The notes under the pieces were generated by a model. The model had not been told where the DNA came from. It saw only the letters and a list, made by a program, of their open reading frames with translations, and made no database searches. Of a DNA stretch of 44,129 nucleotides, positions 33,060-41,292 are shown in pieces. The number at the start of each line of letters is the position of its first letter. Within the stretch, counting starts at the first letter, position 1. This DNA is from an uncultured Collinsella sp. (lineage in GTDB: Bacteria; Actinomycetota; Coriobacteriia; Coriobacteriales; Coriobacteriaceae). The stretch spans positions 1 to 44,129 of the forward strand of contig CAMQJB010000016.1 of the NCBI GenBank assembly GCA_947002045.1, in the 5' to 3' direction. Made by a program: the position numbers and the translations under genes.

Positions 33060-34013
33060 ATGCCGACGTCGTTGACCGAACTTTTTTCGCCCGCCTGCCA
33101 TTTGTGTCCGCGCCGTTGCGGTGCGGCGCGCGATGAGGGTGCGCGCGGCGCATGCGGTGCTAACGACACGCTCAAGGTGGCCCGCGCGGCGCTTCATATG
33201 TGGGAGGAGCCGCCTATCTCGGGCGAGGCCGGTTCGGGCACGATCTTCTTTAGCGGCTGCTCGCTCAAATGCGTCTATTGTCAGAACCACGAGATCTCGA
33301 CGGGCAATTTTGGGCTTGAGATTTCGCCCGAGCGCCTGGTCGAGATTATGTTGGAGCTGCAGGACCAGGGTGCGAACAATATTAACCTGGTGACGGCGAC
33401 ACACTACGCGCACCTGCTGCCGGCTGCGATTGCCGCGGCACGGGCGCGCGGGCTGTCCATCCCAATCGTCTACAACACGAGCGGTTATGAGCGCGCGAGT
33501 GCCGTGGCGGCGCTCGGCGATTTGGTCGACGTGTGGCTTACCGACTTTAAATATGCCGATGCGGGGCTTGCGCAGTCGCTCTCCCACATTAAGGACTACC
33601 CGCGTGTGGCCGTGTCGGGCTTGGCGCAAATGGCACGCGAGATCGAACGCCGCGGGGGAGAGCTGGTGGACGAGGACGGGCTCATGAAGCGCGGCATGAT
33701 CGTGCGTCACCTGGTGCTGCCGGGGCATGCGGACGATTCGTGTCGCGTACTGGACCTTGTGTGGCAGACGGTGGGCGATGTGCCGATCTCGGTCATGAAC
33801 CAGTACACGCCCAATGCGCTCATGCGCGAGCAGGGCGGCGACCTGGCACGAGCCGTGACGCGCGATGAGTACGAGCAGGTGCTCGACCATGCCGACGACC
33901 TGGGCTTTACAACGATGTTCTGGCAAGAGGGCGGCGCGGTAGACGAGAGCTTCACCCCAGCGTTTGACACCACCGGCGTCCTTACCAGCGCAAAGCAACG
34001 CGTTCGCCGATGA
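33060..34013 (+). CDS. PflA-like radical SAM protein
   Basis: A 317-residue radical SAM protein. The CxxxCxxC cluster is GCSLKCVYCQ (Cys67, Cys71, Cys74), preceded by FFSGCSLKC in the context typical of pyruvate-formate-lyase-activating-enzyme-like proteins (COG1313). The N-terminus carries a further Cys set, CHLCPRRC and CG (Cys13, 16, 20, 32), also seen in this subfamily. Later segments are NINLVTATHYAHLLPAAI, IVYNTSGYE, VDVWLTDFKYAD and SVMNQYTP. The target is unknown; no glycyl-radical enzyme gene is adjacent. I start at ATG 33060 with TTGGAG 9 bases upstream; a TTG at 33045 is also in frame. The TGA stop lies inside intergenic repeat element X. Confidence 0.85.
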   Translation: MPTSLTELFSPACHLCPRRCGAARDEGARGACGANDTLKVARAALHMWEEPPISGEAGSGTIFFSGCSLKCVYCQNHEISTGNFGLEISPERLVEIMLELQDQGANNINLVTATHYAHLLPAAIAAARARGLSIPIVYNTSGYERASAVAALGDLVDVWLTDFKYADAGLAQSLSHIKDYPRVAVSGLAQMAREIERRGGELVDEDGLMKRGMIVRHLVLPGHADDSCRVLDLVWQTVGDVPISVMNQYTPNALMREQGGDLARAVTRDEYEQVLDHADDLGFTTMFWQEGGAVDESFTPAFDTTGVLTSAKQRVRR

Positions 34014-34091
34014 TTTTTCTGGGACGGGGATTAAAAAATCATCGAGAGGATTGTCTGCTCGAAAAGTAGTCAAAATGGCTTCGTCCCAAAA
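34011..34091 (+). repeat. Composite of repeats X and inverted Y, overlapping a stop codon
   Basis: Element X (34011-34041: TGATTTTTCTGGGACGGGGA then TTAAAAAATCA) supplies the TGA that ends the radical SAM gene. Element Y follows in inverted orientation (34061-34091: GAAAAGTAGTCAAAATGGCT then TCGTCCCAAAA). The same two elements are at 21204-21281 in a different arrangement. Confidence 0.8.
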
Positions 34092-34108
34092 AGACTGGGT
34101 ATTGGGCG

Positions 34109-34136
34109 TTGACAGTTGGCGAGCCGTAGGTAAAAT
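34109..34136 (+). promoter_or_regulatory. Promoter of tRNA-Ala
   Basis: A perfect TTGACA (34109-34114) and TAAAAT (34131-34136) are separated by 16 bases, and the tRNA begins 13 bases later. Confidence 0.75.
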
Positions 34137-34149
34137 ATCAACTTGTCCT

Positions 34150-34222
34150 GGGGACGTAGCTCAGTTGGGAGAGCGCTGCCGTCGCATGGCAGAGGCCGAG
34201 GGTTCGACTCCCTTCGTCTCCA
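34150..34222 (+). tRNA. tRNA-Ala (anticodon CGC)
   Basis: A 73-base cloverleaf: acceptor GGGGACG/CGTCTCC, D arm GCTC-AGTTGGGA-GAGC, anticodon stem CTGCC/GGCAG with loop GTCGCAT (anticodon CGC, reads GCG), T arm GAGGG-TTCGACT-CCCTT, discriminator A. The acceptor pair 3-70 is G-U, the classical alanine identity element. The CCA end is not encoded. Confidence 0.96.
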
Positions 34223-34236
34223 CCCTTGGATTTGAT

Positions 34237-34268
34237 AAGCCGCTGACATTGTGTCGGCGGCTTTTTTT
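34237..34268 (+). terminator. Terminator after tRNA-Ala
   Basis: AAGCCGCTGAC / GTCGGCGGCTT stem (one internal mismatch) with a 3-base loop region and a run of seven T, 15 bases after the tRNA. Confidence 0.88.
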
Positions 34269-34287
34269 AAAAAGAAAGGGCGGTACC

Positions 34288-34746
34288 ATGGCCGAGCTTG
34301 AGTCCCAACCATTGTCTGACGAGGAGCGCGCCGAGTTGGAAGAGCTCCGCGCCGAGAAGGCCCGCCGCGAGGCTCAGGAAGAGGCTCGTCGCGAGCGTGA
34401 GGAGCTGGCTGCCCTGCGTGCCGAGCGCGCAAAGGCCGAGGAGGCCGCCGCGAATGCCGCATCCGAGCGCAAGCCCATGCCCGCACCCAAGTCCGCCGCC
34501 GCGAAGCCTGCGCCTGCCGCACCCAAACCTCAACCTAAAAAGGTGGCTCATCCCAAGCCCGCCGAGCCCAAGCCGAGTCGTGACGAGATGACCTTTGCCC
34601 AGCGCATGGTCACCTCCAAGGAGCCTACGGCCGAGGGCGAGATCCCCGGCATGGCTCCGGCTCAAAAAATCATCATCGTGCTCGCCCTCATCGCGTTTAT
34701 CGTCTTTATGGTCTACACGATCACCGGCAGCATGGGCCTGCACTAA
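34288..34746 (+). CDS. Small tail-anchored protein with charged coiled coil
   Basis: A 152-residue protein in three parts: a Glu/Arg/Ala-rich probable coiled coil (residues ~8-60), a Lys/Pro/Ala-rich flexible stretch (~61-98), and one membrane segment near the C-terminus (KIIIVLALIAFIVFMVYTIT, ~127-146) with only six residues after it. This predicts a cytoplasmic N-terminus anchored by its tail. I do not recognise a family. GAAAGGG lies 7-8 bases before the ATG. It is separated from the tRNA by a terminator, so it probably depends on its own promoter or on readthrough. pncB follows 82 bases later. Confidence 0.7.
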   Translation: MAELESQPLSDEERAELEELRAEKARREAQEEARREREELAALRAERAKAEEAAANAASERKPMPAPKSAAAKPAPAAPKPQPKKVAHPKPAEPKPSRDEMTFAQRMVTSKEPTAEGEIPGMAPAQKIIIVLALIAFIVFMVYTITGSMGLH

Positions 34747-34828
34747 CCTGTTCGCGCCGGGCTCCATGCCCGCACGTCCGCCTCGTCCAACCGTCAACGT
34801 CTGTACAACGTATTCGAAAGGTCACCCC

Positions 34829-36334
34829 ATGGCTTTGACCGACATCTCGTATCCCACCGACATCGCAATGCTCACCGATCTGTACGAGCTCACTATGGCC
34901 CAGGGCCTTTGGGAGAGCGGTAAAGCCAATGAGCAAGGTTGTTTTACGGCGTTTTACCGTGACCATCCGTTTGGCAGCGCGTACGCCGTCATGTGCGGCA
35001 CCGCCGAGCTCCCCGAGCTCGTCGAGAATCTGCGCTTTACGCCCGAGGATATCGAGTACCTCGCCTCGCTTCAGGCTCCCGCCGGCGGTGCGATGTTTAA
35101 ACCCGCATTCCTCGACTACCTGCGCAACTTCCGCGCGCACGTGAACATTGACGCCGTGCCCGAGGGCGAGCTTGTTTTTCCGCGCGAGCCCATGGTGCGC
35201 GTCACCGGTCCGGCGCTGGAGTGCCAGCTGCTCGAGACGGCGCTGCTCAACATCGTCGGCTTCCAGACGCTCGTCGCCACCAAGACGGCACGCGTGGTGT
35301 TGGCGGCGGATGGCCGTCCCGTCGCCGAGTTTGGCCTGCGCCGCGCCCAGGGTCCCGATGGCGGTCTGGCCGTCGCCCGCGCGAGCTATGTTGCCGGCTG
35401 CTCGTCCACGTCTAACGTGCTTGCCGGGCGCCGTTACGGCATCCCCGTCTTTGGCACCCACGCGCACAGCTGGGTGATGAGCTTTGACTCCGAACTCGAG
35501 GCCTTCCGCGCCTTTGCCAAGTCGAGCCCCAAGAATTGCACGTTGCTCATCGATACCTACGACGTGCGCGAGGGCTGCGAGCATGCCATTACGGTTGCCA
35601 AGGAGATGGAGGCGGCGGGCGAGCGCCTGTCGGCTATCCGCATTGACTCGGGCGACCTGGCCAAGCTCTCCAAGTATGTCCGCGGTCGTTTCGATGCCGA
35701 GGGCCTGCCTTATGTGGGGATCTCGGTGTCCAACGACCTGGACGAGTACACGATTCAGTCGCTGCTCGACCAGGGCGCGCCCATCGATAGCTTTGGCGTG
35801 GGCACCAAGCTCGCGACTTGCTACGATCAGCCGGCGCTGGGCGGCGTGTACAAGCTTTCCGCCCGTCGTGCGAGCGATGCGGAACCGTGGACGCCGGTGG
35901 TGAAGCTCTCCGAGCAGCCCTATAAGCGCACGATTCCGGGCGTGCAGCGTGTGCGCCGCTATTACGACGGCTTTGGCGGCCCGGTCTGCGACATGATCTA
36001 TGACGAGGACCATCTGGCGGGGGAGGGCGCCGCGCGCGGCAATACCCTCGTGGCCGTGAACGATGCCGCCCTGGTGACCGATGTGTCGGAGCTTGAGTAT
36101 CGCGAGCTGCTGGTGCCGGTCGTGCGCGATGGCAGTGCGGTGGCTCCGCGTGAGAGCATCGAGGATGCGCGCGAGCGCTGCGCCTGGGCACTGGACCATC
36201 TGGATCCGGTCTACAAGCGCTTCCTGTACCCGCAGACTTATGTGGTGGGCATGGAGCAGGGCCTGGCACAGGTGCGCGACGAGCTCGTGCGCAAGAACAT
36301 GGCCGCGGCTTCGGCCTTCCCCTGGGCAAAATGA
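34829..36334 (+). CDS. pncB: Nicotinate phosphoribosyltransferase
   Basis: A 501-residue enzyme that joins nicotinate to PRPP (with ATP) to give nicotinate mononucleotide in the NAD salvage pathway. Characteristic segments: LTDLYELTMAQGLWESG at the N-terminus, ETALLNIVGFQTLVATK, EFGLRRAQGPDGGLAVARAS (the Arg-Arg PRPP/base region), GTHAHSWVMSF, LLIDTYDVREG, IRIDSGDLA and FGVGTKL. The length is that of the longer PncB class. ATG 34829 follows AAAGG by 8 bases. The final TGA is part of a palindromic repeat (36328-36366). Confidence 0.95.
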   Translation: MALTDISYPTDIAMLTDLYELTMAQGLWESGKANEQGCFTAFYRDHPFGSAYAVMCGTAELPELVENLRFTPEDIEYLASLQAPAGGAMFKPAFLDYLRNFRAHVNIDAVPEGELVFPREPMVRVTGPALECQLLETALLNIVGFQTLVATKTARVVLAADGRPVAEFGLRRAQGPDGGLAVARASYVAGCSSTSNVLAGRRYGIPVFGTHAHSWVMSFDSELEAFRAFAKSSPKNCTLLIDTYDVREGCEHAITVAKEMEAAGERLSAIRIDSGDLAKLSKYVRGRFDAEGLPYVGISVSNDLDEYTIQSLLDQGAPIDSFGVGTKLATCYDQPALGGVYKLSARRASDAEPWTPVVKLSEQPYKRTIPGVQRVRRYYDGFGGPVCDMIYDEDHLAGEGAARGNTLVAVNDAALVTDVSELEYRELLVPVVRDGSAVAPRESIEDARERCAWALDHLDPVYKRFLYPQTYVVGMEQGLAQVRDELVRKNMAAASAFPWAK

Positions 36335-36366
36335 TCCGAAGGGGACGGAGGAAAACGGATCATTTT
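36328..36366. repeat. GGGGACGG palindrome overlapping the pncB stop
   Basis: AAAATGATCCG and CGGATCATTTT arms flank AAGGGGACGGAGGAAAA. The pncB Lys codon and TGA stop (36329-36334) lie inside the left arm. It is closely related to the larger hairpin at 29307-29396 and may terminate pncB. Confidence 0.85.
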
Positions 36367-36402
36367 CTCGCCCGCCTGCTCAACATTCGATTGGTTTGAC
36401 GT

Positions 36403-37530
36403 ATGACGACTTCTTATAAAACGATGGTGGTAAAGATCGGTTCGTCCACGGTGGTGGGTGCCGACGGCAAGGTCAACCGCGCCTTTATCGGCGGGCTTGC
36501 CGACCAGGCCGCAGCCCTGCGCAAGCTCGGCTGGCGTCTGGTCGTGGTGAGCTCGGGCGCTATCGCCTGTGGCTATCCCGTGCTGGGCTTCGACCGCAAA
36601 CCGGTCGGTGACCTGCCGAGCCTGCAGGCCTGCGCCTCGGCCGGTCAGTGCATCATTTCGTCGGCCTACGACGAGGAGTTCCATGCACGTGATCTGCTCA
36701 CCTCGCTCGTGCTGCTCACACGTCACGACACGGCGCGTCGCACGTCCTATCTGCATGCGCGCGACGCCCTGCTGCGTCTGGTGGAGCTGGGCGTGGTGCC
36801 GGTCGTCAACGAGAACGACACCGTTACCGTCGACGAGATCAAGTTCGGCGACAACGACACGCTGGCGGCGCTCGTGAGCTGCCTGGTTTCCGCCGACCTG
36901 TGCGTGACGCTTTCCGACATCGACGGCCTCTACACCGCCAATCCGCACGAGGACCCGACGGCCGAGTTTGTCCCGGTCGTGCATAAGATCGATGCCAAGA
37001 TCATTGCCTCGGCGGGCGATTCTTCGACCTCGGTGGGTACGGGCGGCATGATCACCAAGATTCGCGCGAGCCGCATTTTGATGACGGCCGGCATTCAGAG
37101 CGTGATTTGCTCGGGCGAGGAGCCCGATGCGCTCGTGCGCCTTGCCCGCGGCGAGAGCGTGGGCACGCTGTTCGACCCGCCGGCTGAGCGCCTGGATATT
37201 GCGCCCCGCAAGCTGTGGATCGCGCTGGGCGACAAGGCCCACGGCTCGGTGACGGTTGATGACGGTGCCGCGAAAGCTCTGGTCGGCCACGGGTCGTCCC
37301 TGCTTGCGGTTGGTATTCGTGAGGTCGATGGCGAGTTTGCCGAGGGCGATGTGCTCGACGTATGCGACCCGAGCGGTATGGTTGTCGCGCGCGGTATCGC
37401 CGAGGCCGATTCGGACGTGCTGGAGCTTGCCGCCGGCCGCCGCCAGGACCAGATCGCCAGCAACCGCCTGCTCGCAAACCTGGCAGAGAAGCCCGCGATC
37501 CATCGAGATAATTTAATCGTCTTCGCCTAA
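36403..37530 (+). CDS. proB: Glutamate 5-kinase
   Basis: A 375-residue enzyme that phosphorylates glutamate to gamma-glutamyl phosphate, the first and feedback-inhibited step of proline synthesis. The amino-acid kinase domain shows VVKIGSSTV (9-17), VVVSSGAIACG (47-57), NENDTVTVDEIKFGDND (136-152), and VGTGGMITKI (211-220). A C-terminal PUA domain (~275-350) is present as in E. coli ProB. The ribosome site is weak. Its usual partner proA is downstream on the same strand but separated by a proline iminopeptidase gene on the other strand, so the two cannot be a simple operon. Confidence 0.95.
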   Translation: MTTSYKTMVVKIGSSTVVGADGKVNRAFIGGLADQAAALRKLGWRLVVVSSGAIACGYPVLGFDRKPVGDLPSLQACASAGQCIISSAYDEEFHARDLLTSLVLLTRHDTARRTSYLHARDALLRLVELGVVPVVNENDTVTVDEIKFGDNDTLAALVSCLVSADLCVTLSDIDGLYTANPHEDPTAEFVPVVHKIDAKIIASAGDSSTSVGTGGMITKIRASRILMTAGIQSVICSGEEPDALVRLARGESVGTLFDPPAERLDIAPRKLWIALGDKAHGSVTVDDGAAKALVGHGSSLLAVGIREVDGEFAEGDVLDVCDPSGMVVARGIAEADSDVLELAAGRRQDQIASNRLLANLAEKPAIHRDNLIVFA

Positions 37531-37544
37531 CCAATTGACGCTGC

Positions 37545-37642
37545 AAACGCCCCTAAGCGGCAATCTGACGTTCAATCGTCGGGCATGACCAAAAGGTCAA
37601 TGCCCTCCTCTTTCACGTCACCTTGCTCGCTTAGGGGCGTTT
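37545..37642. repeat. 98-bp nested inverted repeat after proB
   Basis: Perfect 15-base outer arms (AAACGCCCCTAAGCG and complement) enclose a second hairpin GGGCATGACC-AAAA-GGTCAATGCCC at about 37580-37607. The right arm ends GGGGCGTTT, so it may terminate proB. It lies between convergent genes and may be a small non-coding RNA or a mobile palindrome. Confidence 0.6.
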
Positions 37643-37692
37643 TCGCTTTCCGTCCTCTACCTGCGGCATCGTCATTGCCGGTACTTGTCCGG

Positions 37693-37737
37693 CATTTGGG
37701 GACGTTCCTTTTGTGCCGGCACTTTGGGACACTCCTT
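37693..37737. repeat. GGGACGTTCC/GGGACACTCC repeat
   Basis: Contains TTTGGGGACGTTCCTTT, then GTGCCGGCAC, then TTTGGGACACTCCTTT, the same words as in the cluster at 24828-24933. It ends at the stop codon of the minus-strand peptidase gene. Confidence 0.6.
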
Positions 37738-37739
37738 TG

Positions 37740-39158
37740 CTAGAAGATCCGGCGCAGGTCTCCGCGGTTGAGGGCTTCGTCGAAGAGGTGCTTGAACACC
37801 ACGCTGCCGTGCAGGCCATCGTGCTCAAACTCGTTCGTCACCCAGGCATGCGAGTTGCCTACGCGGCTGAGCGTGTCGAGCTGCATGCCCGAGTCCACGT
37901 ACATGTCATCGAAGTACACGGCGGCCTGGAGTGGTACCTCGTTGCATGCTAGGCGCTGCGGGTCGTAGATCTTGTCCCAGATCGTGTCTTCCATCAGCAG
38001 ATCCATCGCGGGCTTGAAGGGCTTAAGTTCGGGCATCTGCTCAAACATCCATGGGAACATGGCCTCGCCGGTAAACATGAGCGGGCGCGCGAGGGTGTCG
38101 AACTCGGCACGGTGTGCCTTCTCTTCTGCCGCGGCCCAGCGAATGGGCATGGTGTCGCCGTCGGCGTAGATGAACTCCTGCAGCGTCCAGTACAGCGGGT
38201 TTGTGCGCGTGTTGGTGCGCTCGAAGGCGCGCATCAAAAAGCTGTCGGATACCGAGGAACCGCAGCTCAGCGTACCGTCGCCATCAACAAACGCGTGGTC
38301 GATAATCCAGTGCATGCGCTCAAAGCTCGGCTTCATGCCAAAGTCGCTGCCCATGAGCTGCAGGCGCTCTACCGTCATCGGCGAGCTGTCGGGCAGTGCG
38401 GGCTTTTGCTCCTCGAGGGCATCTGCCAGGGCCGCCACGCGTTCGACGTCGGCGGGGTAGCGGTTGTAATACTGCTGGGTCTTGGCCGCCATGCGCGGGA
38501 AGGTGTGCGCGTAGACCTCGCTGGCGCTCGCCGGCACGTGCGGAATGCCGCCGCAGGTAAAGCTTGCCGTTACGCCCTCGGGGAAAAGCGATAGATAGCT
38601 CAACGTCAAAAAGCCGCCGTAGCTCTGCCCGAGTGTGACCCAGGGCTTGCCGCCAAAGCCCACCAGGCGCAGGTACTCAAAGTCGCGCACGATGGAACTG
38701 GCGAGGTGGCGCTTGAGAAAGTCCGCCTGCGAGCGTGCGGCATCGGCTCCTGCTGCCTCGGCGCGATTGCCCAAGGCGGCAATCGTGCGCCCGTCTACAC
38801 AGCTGCTGCGTCCGGTACCGCGCTGGTCGGGCAGGACGACGCGGAAGTGCTTGACGGCCTCCTCGATCCAGCCATCGCTTGTGGGCGACAGCGGACGCGG
38901 GCTCTCGCCGCCGGGGCCGCCCTGCAAAAAGAGGAGGAGCGGCAAGTCGTCGTTAATGCGGTCGGGCGCGCAAACCACGCGGTAGAAGAGCTTGATGCTT
39001 TCGGGTGCACCGGCGATGGGCGCCGGCATTGCGCCGCGGCGCATGGTGCTGCCGACGGCCAAAAGCATGGGCTCCAGGCCGCGCCAGTCGAGGGGGACGT
39101 CGATGCTGTGGTCCTCGACGTAGAGGCCGGGGACGTGGTACGAAGTGATGAGCGCCAT
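37740..39158 (-). CDS. Proline iminopeptidase-like alpha/beta hydrolase (peptidase family S33)
   Basis: A 472-residue cytoplasmic hydrolase. The oxyanion motif LQGGPGGESPRP (79-90), DQRGTGRSS (111-119) and the nucleophile elbow GQSYGGF (Ser179) are those of S33 prolyl aminopeptidases, which remove N-terminal proline from peptides; the length and the cap domain (Glu/Ala-rich helices ~215-330) fit the larger PIP class. The start at 39158 follows GGAAG by 7 bases; a start at 39248 would add an unrelated tail. It lies head-to-head with proA and tail-to-tail with proB, so three proline-related genes are grouped. A divergent promoter region with proA (39159-39271) could coordinate them. Confidence 0.88.
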   Translation of the reverse strand: MALITSYHVPGLYVEDHSIDVPLDWRGLEPMLLAVGSTMRRGAMPAPIAGAPESIKLFYRVVCAPDRINDDLPLLLFLQGGPGGESPRPLSPTSDGWIEEAVKHFRVVLPDQRGTGRSSCVDGRTIAALGNRAEAAGADAARSQADFLKRHLASSIVRDFEYLRLVGFGGKPWVTLGQSYGGFLTLSYLSLFPEGVTASFTCGGIPHVPASASEVYAHTFPRMAAKTQQYYNRYPADVERVAALADALEEQKPALPDSSPMTVERLQLMGSDFGMKPSFERMHWIIDHAFVDGDGTLSCGSSVSDSFLMRAFERTNTRTNPLYWTLQEFIYADGDTMPIRWAAAEEKAHRAEFDTLARPLMFTGEAMFPWMFEQMPELKPFKPAMDLLMEDTIWDKIYDPQRLACNEVPLQAAVYFDDMYVDSGMQLDTLSRVGNSHAWVTNEFEHDGLHGSVVFKHLFDEALNRGDLRRIF

Positions 39159-39271
39159 GTGATGCTTCCATTCGTTGCGGTGTTTCGGGTTGACCAATTC
39201 TACCGCCGTCTGCGAGGATGCGTGCAAATCGGCTACCATGGTTGGCAAACATCTAAGAGAAAGGGCCGTTC

Positions 39272-40558
39272 ATGTCGGTCGATATAGCCACCTACGTTCA
39301 CGATCTTGCCGTTGAGGCCAAGGCCGCTTCGGGCGCGCTTGCCACGGCGAGCGATGTCCAGCGCCAGGAGGCCGTGCGCGCCATGGCCGCGGCGCTGCGC
39401 GACGGCGTCGATTCCATCATTGCCGCCAACGAGCTCGATATGTCCGCCGCGCGTGATGCGGGCACCTCGGCGGGGCTTCTCGACCGTCTGCTGCTGACGC
39501 CCGAGCGCGTTGAGGGCATGGCCGCCGGCCTGGAGAAGCTCGCTGAGCTGCCCGATCCTGTCGGCCGCGTACTAGACCACCGCGTGCTTGCAAGCGGTGT
39601 GGACCTGACCCGCGTGAGCGTGCCGCTGGGCCTGGTCGCCATGGTGTATGAGGCGCGTCCCAACGTGACGGCCGATGCTGCGGGCATCTGCATCCGCACT
39701 GGCAACGCCTGCATTCTGCGCGGCGGTTCGCTGGCCTATCACTCGTGCACCATGATCGCCGAGCTGCTGGCCGATGCGCTCGAGGCCAAGGGCTTCCCGC
39801 GCGAGGCCGTGTCGATGATCGAGTCCACCGACCGCGAGGCCACTGGCGAGCTCATGAAGCTCCGCGGTATCGTCGATGTGCTCATTCCGCGCGGCGGTGC
39901 AGGGCTGATTCAGCGCTGCGTGCGCGAGTCGCTCGTGCCGGTGATCGAGACGGGTACGGGCAACTGCCACATCTACGTGCATGAATCCGCCGACTTCGAT
40001 AAAGCGCTCAACATTATCGTCAATGCCAAGACCCAGCGTGTGGGCGTGTGCAATGCCGCCGAGTCGTTGCTGGTCGACCGCGCCGTGGCAGATTCGTTTT
40101 TGCCTGCGGTCGCGGCTGTGCTGCACGACCACGGTGTACTGATTCACGGTGACGAGGCCACGTGCGCCGCATGCGCCGATGCCGGTCTTGCCGAGGGCGA
40201 CGACTACGTGGCCGCAACCGAGGAGGACTGGGGCCGTGAGTATCTGGCGCTCGAGATCAGCGTGAAGGTCGTGGCGAACGAGGACGAGGCCATCGTGCAC
40301 ATCAACCGCTACGGCACCATGCATTCCGAGGCCATCATCGCCGAGGACGAGGATGCTTGCGAGTGCTTCCTGGATGCGGTCGATGCCTCGGCCGTGTACG
40401 CCAACGCCAGCACGCGCTTCACCGACGGCGGCGAGTTTGGCCTGGGTGCCGAGATCGGCATCTCGACCCAAAAGCTCCACGCCCGCGGCCCCTTCGCCGC
40501 CGAGGCCCTCACCACCTACAAATACAAGCTCCGCGGCACCGGTCAGGTTCGCCCCTAA
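39272..40558 (+). CDS. proA: Gamma-glutamyl phosphate reductase
   Basis: A 428-residue NADPH-dependent enzyme reducing gamma-glutamyl phosphate to glutamate-5-semialdehyde, the second step of proline synthesis. It shows YEARPNVTADAAGICI (126-141), NACILRGGSLA, ETGTGNCHIYV (226-236), and the catalytic Cys260 in KTQRVGVCNAAESLL, then DGGEFGLGAEIGISTQKLHA near the C-terminus. The length is standard. AAAGGG lies 7-8 bases before the ATG. A hairpin repeat that looks like a terminator follows. Confidence 0.96.
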   Translation: MSVDIATYVHDLAVEAKAASGALATASDVQRQEAVRAMAAALRDGVDSIIAANELDMSAARDAGTSAGLLDRLLLTPERVEGMAAGLEKLAELPDPVGRVLDHRVLASGVDLTRVSVPLGLVAMVYEARPNVTADAAGICIRTGNACILRGGSLAYHSCTMIAELLADALEAKGFPREAVSMIESTDREATGELMKLRGIVDVLIPRGGAGLIQRCVRESLVPVIETGTGNCHIYVHESADFDKALNIIVNAKTQRVGVCNAAESLLVDRAVADSFLPAVAAVLHDHGVLIHGDEATCAACADAGLAEGDDYVAATEEDWGREYLALEISVKVVANEDEAIVHINRYGTMHSEAIIAEDEDACECFLDAVDASAVYANASTRFTDGGEFGLGAEIGISTQKLHARGPFAAEALTTYKYKLRGTGQVRP

Positions 40559-40572
40559 ACCTCTCGCAAACG

Positions 40573-40612
40573 AAAAACCACCACAAAGGTGCCTGTCCCC
40601 TTTGTGGTGGTT
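40573..40612. repeat. AACCACCAC...GTGGTGGTT hairpin repeat, copy 4
   Basis: AAAAACCACCAC, centre AAAGGTGCCTGTCCCCTTT, GTGGTGGTT, between the convergent 3' ends of proA and the HD-domain gene. Confidence 0.85.
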
Positions 40613-40629
40613 ATAGGTGGCGTGGGCGG

Positions 40630-41229
40630 TTAGGCCTGGAAGGTGTCGCGGTCGGGGGCGAAGGACTGCATTGCTGCGATGGTGCGGTCGAAGAGCTCGG
40701 GGAGCTCCCAGCCCAGCATCTCGGCGCCCTGCGAAATCACGTCGCGCGAGCAGCCGGCGGCAAAGCGCTTGTCCTTGAACTTTTTCTTGAGCGACTTAGT
40801 CGTAAAGTCCATGACGCTTTTGCTCGGACGCATGATCACGGCAGCACCGATCAGGCCGGTGAGCTCGTCGCAGGCAAACAGGATCTTTTCCATCTGCAGC
40901 TCGGGCTTGGGCAGCGAAGAGTTGAAATCGGACGTGTGCGTCTGGATGGCGCGGATGAGCTCAGGCGATGCGCCCTCGCCCTCAAGAATCTCGGCCGCAT
41001 AGATAGTGTGGTTCATGGGGTCGTCCTCATGTTCCTCCCAATCCAGGTCGTGTAGCAGGCCGACGATGCTCCAAAACTCCTCGTTCTCGGGGTCGAACTC
41101 GCGCGCAAAGTAGCGCATGGTGCCCTCGACCGTTTCGCCGTGGGTGATGTGGAACGGGTCTTTGTTGTGCTCGTTGAGCAATTCGAACGCACGGTCGCGG
41201 GTGATTCCGGCGGAAAGCAGCTCTGCCAT
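40630..41229 (-). CDS. HD-domain hydrolase
   Basis: A 199-residue HD-superfamily metal-dependent protein. The domain starts at about residue 26 with FHITHGETVEGTMRYFA (His30), the HD pair is LLHDLDWEEHEDDP (His60-Asp61), followed by NHTIYAAEIL (His74) and IQTHTSD (His98). Such proteins are phosphohydrolases, often on nucleotides; this short single-domain type is usually annotated only as 'HD domain protein'. The substrate is unknown. AAGGAG lies 6 bases before the ATG. The CarD-like gene is upstream on the same strand, separated by hairpin repeat copy 5. Confidence 0.85.
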   Translation of the reverse strand: MAELLSAGITRDRAFELLNEHNKDPFHITHGETVEGTMRYFAREFDPENEEFWSIVGLLHDLDWEEHEDDPMNHTIYAAEILEGEGASPELIRAIQTHTSDFNSSLPKPELQMEKILFACDELTGLIGAAVIMRPSKSVMDFTTKSLKKKFKDKRFAAGCSRDVISQGAEMLGWELPELFDRTIAAMQSFAPDRDTFQA

Positions 41230-41292
41230 AAAAGACTCCTTGTGTTCGTAGGTATCGCTAAGAATGAATACTACTAGAACGACTAGAACGAA

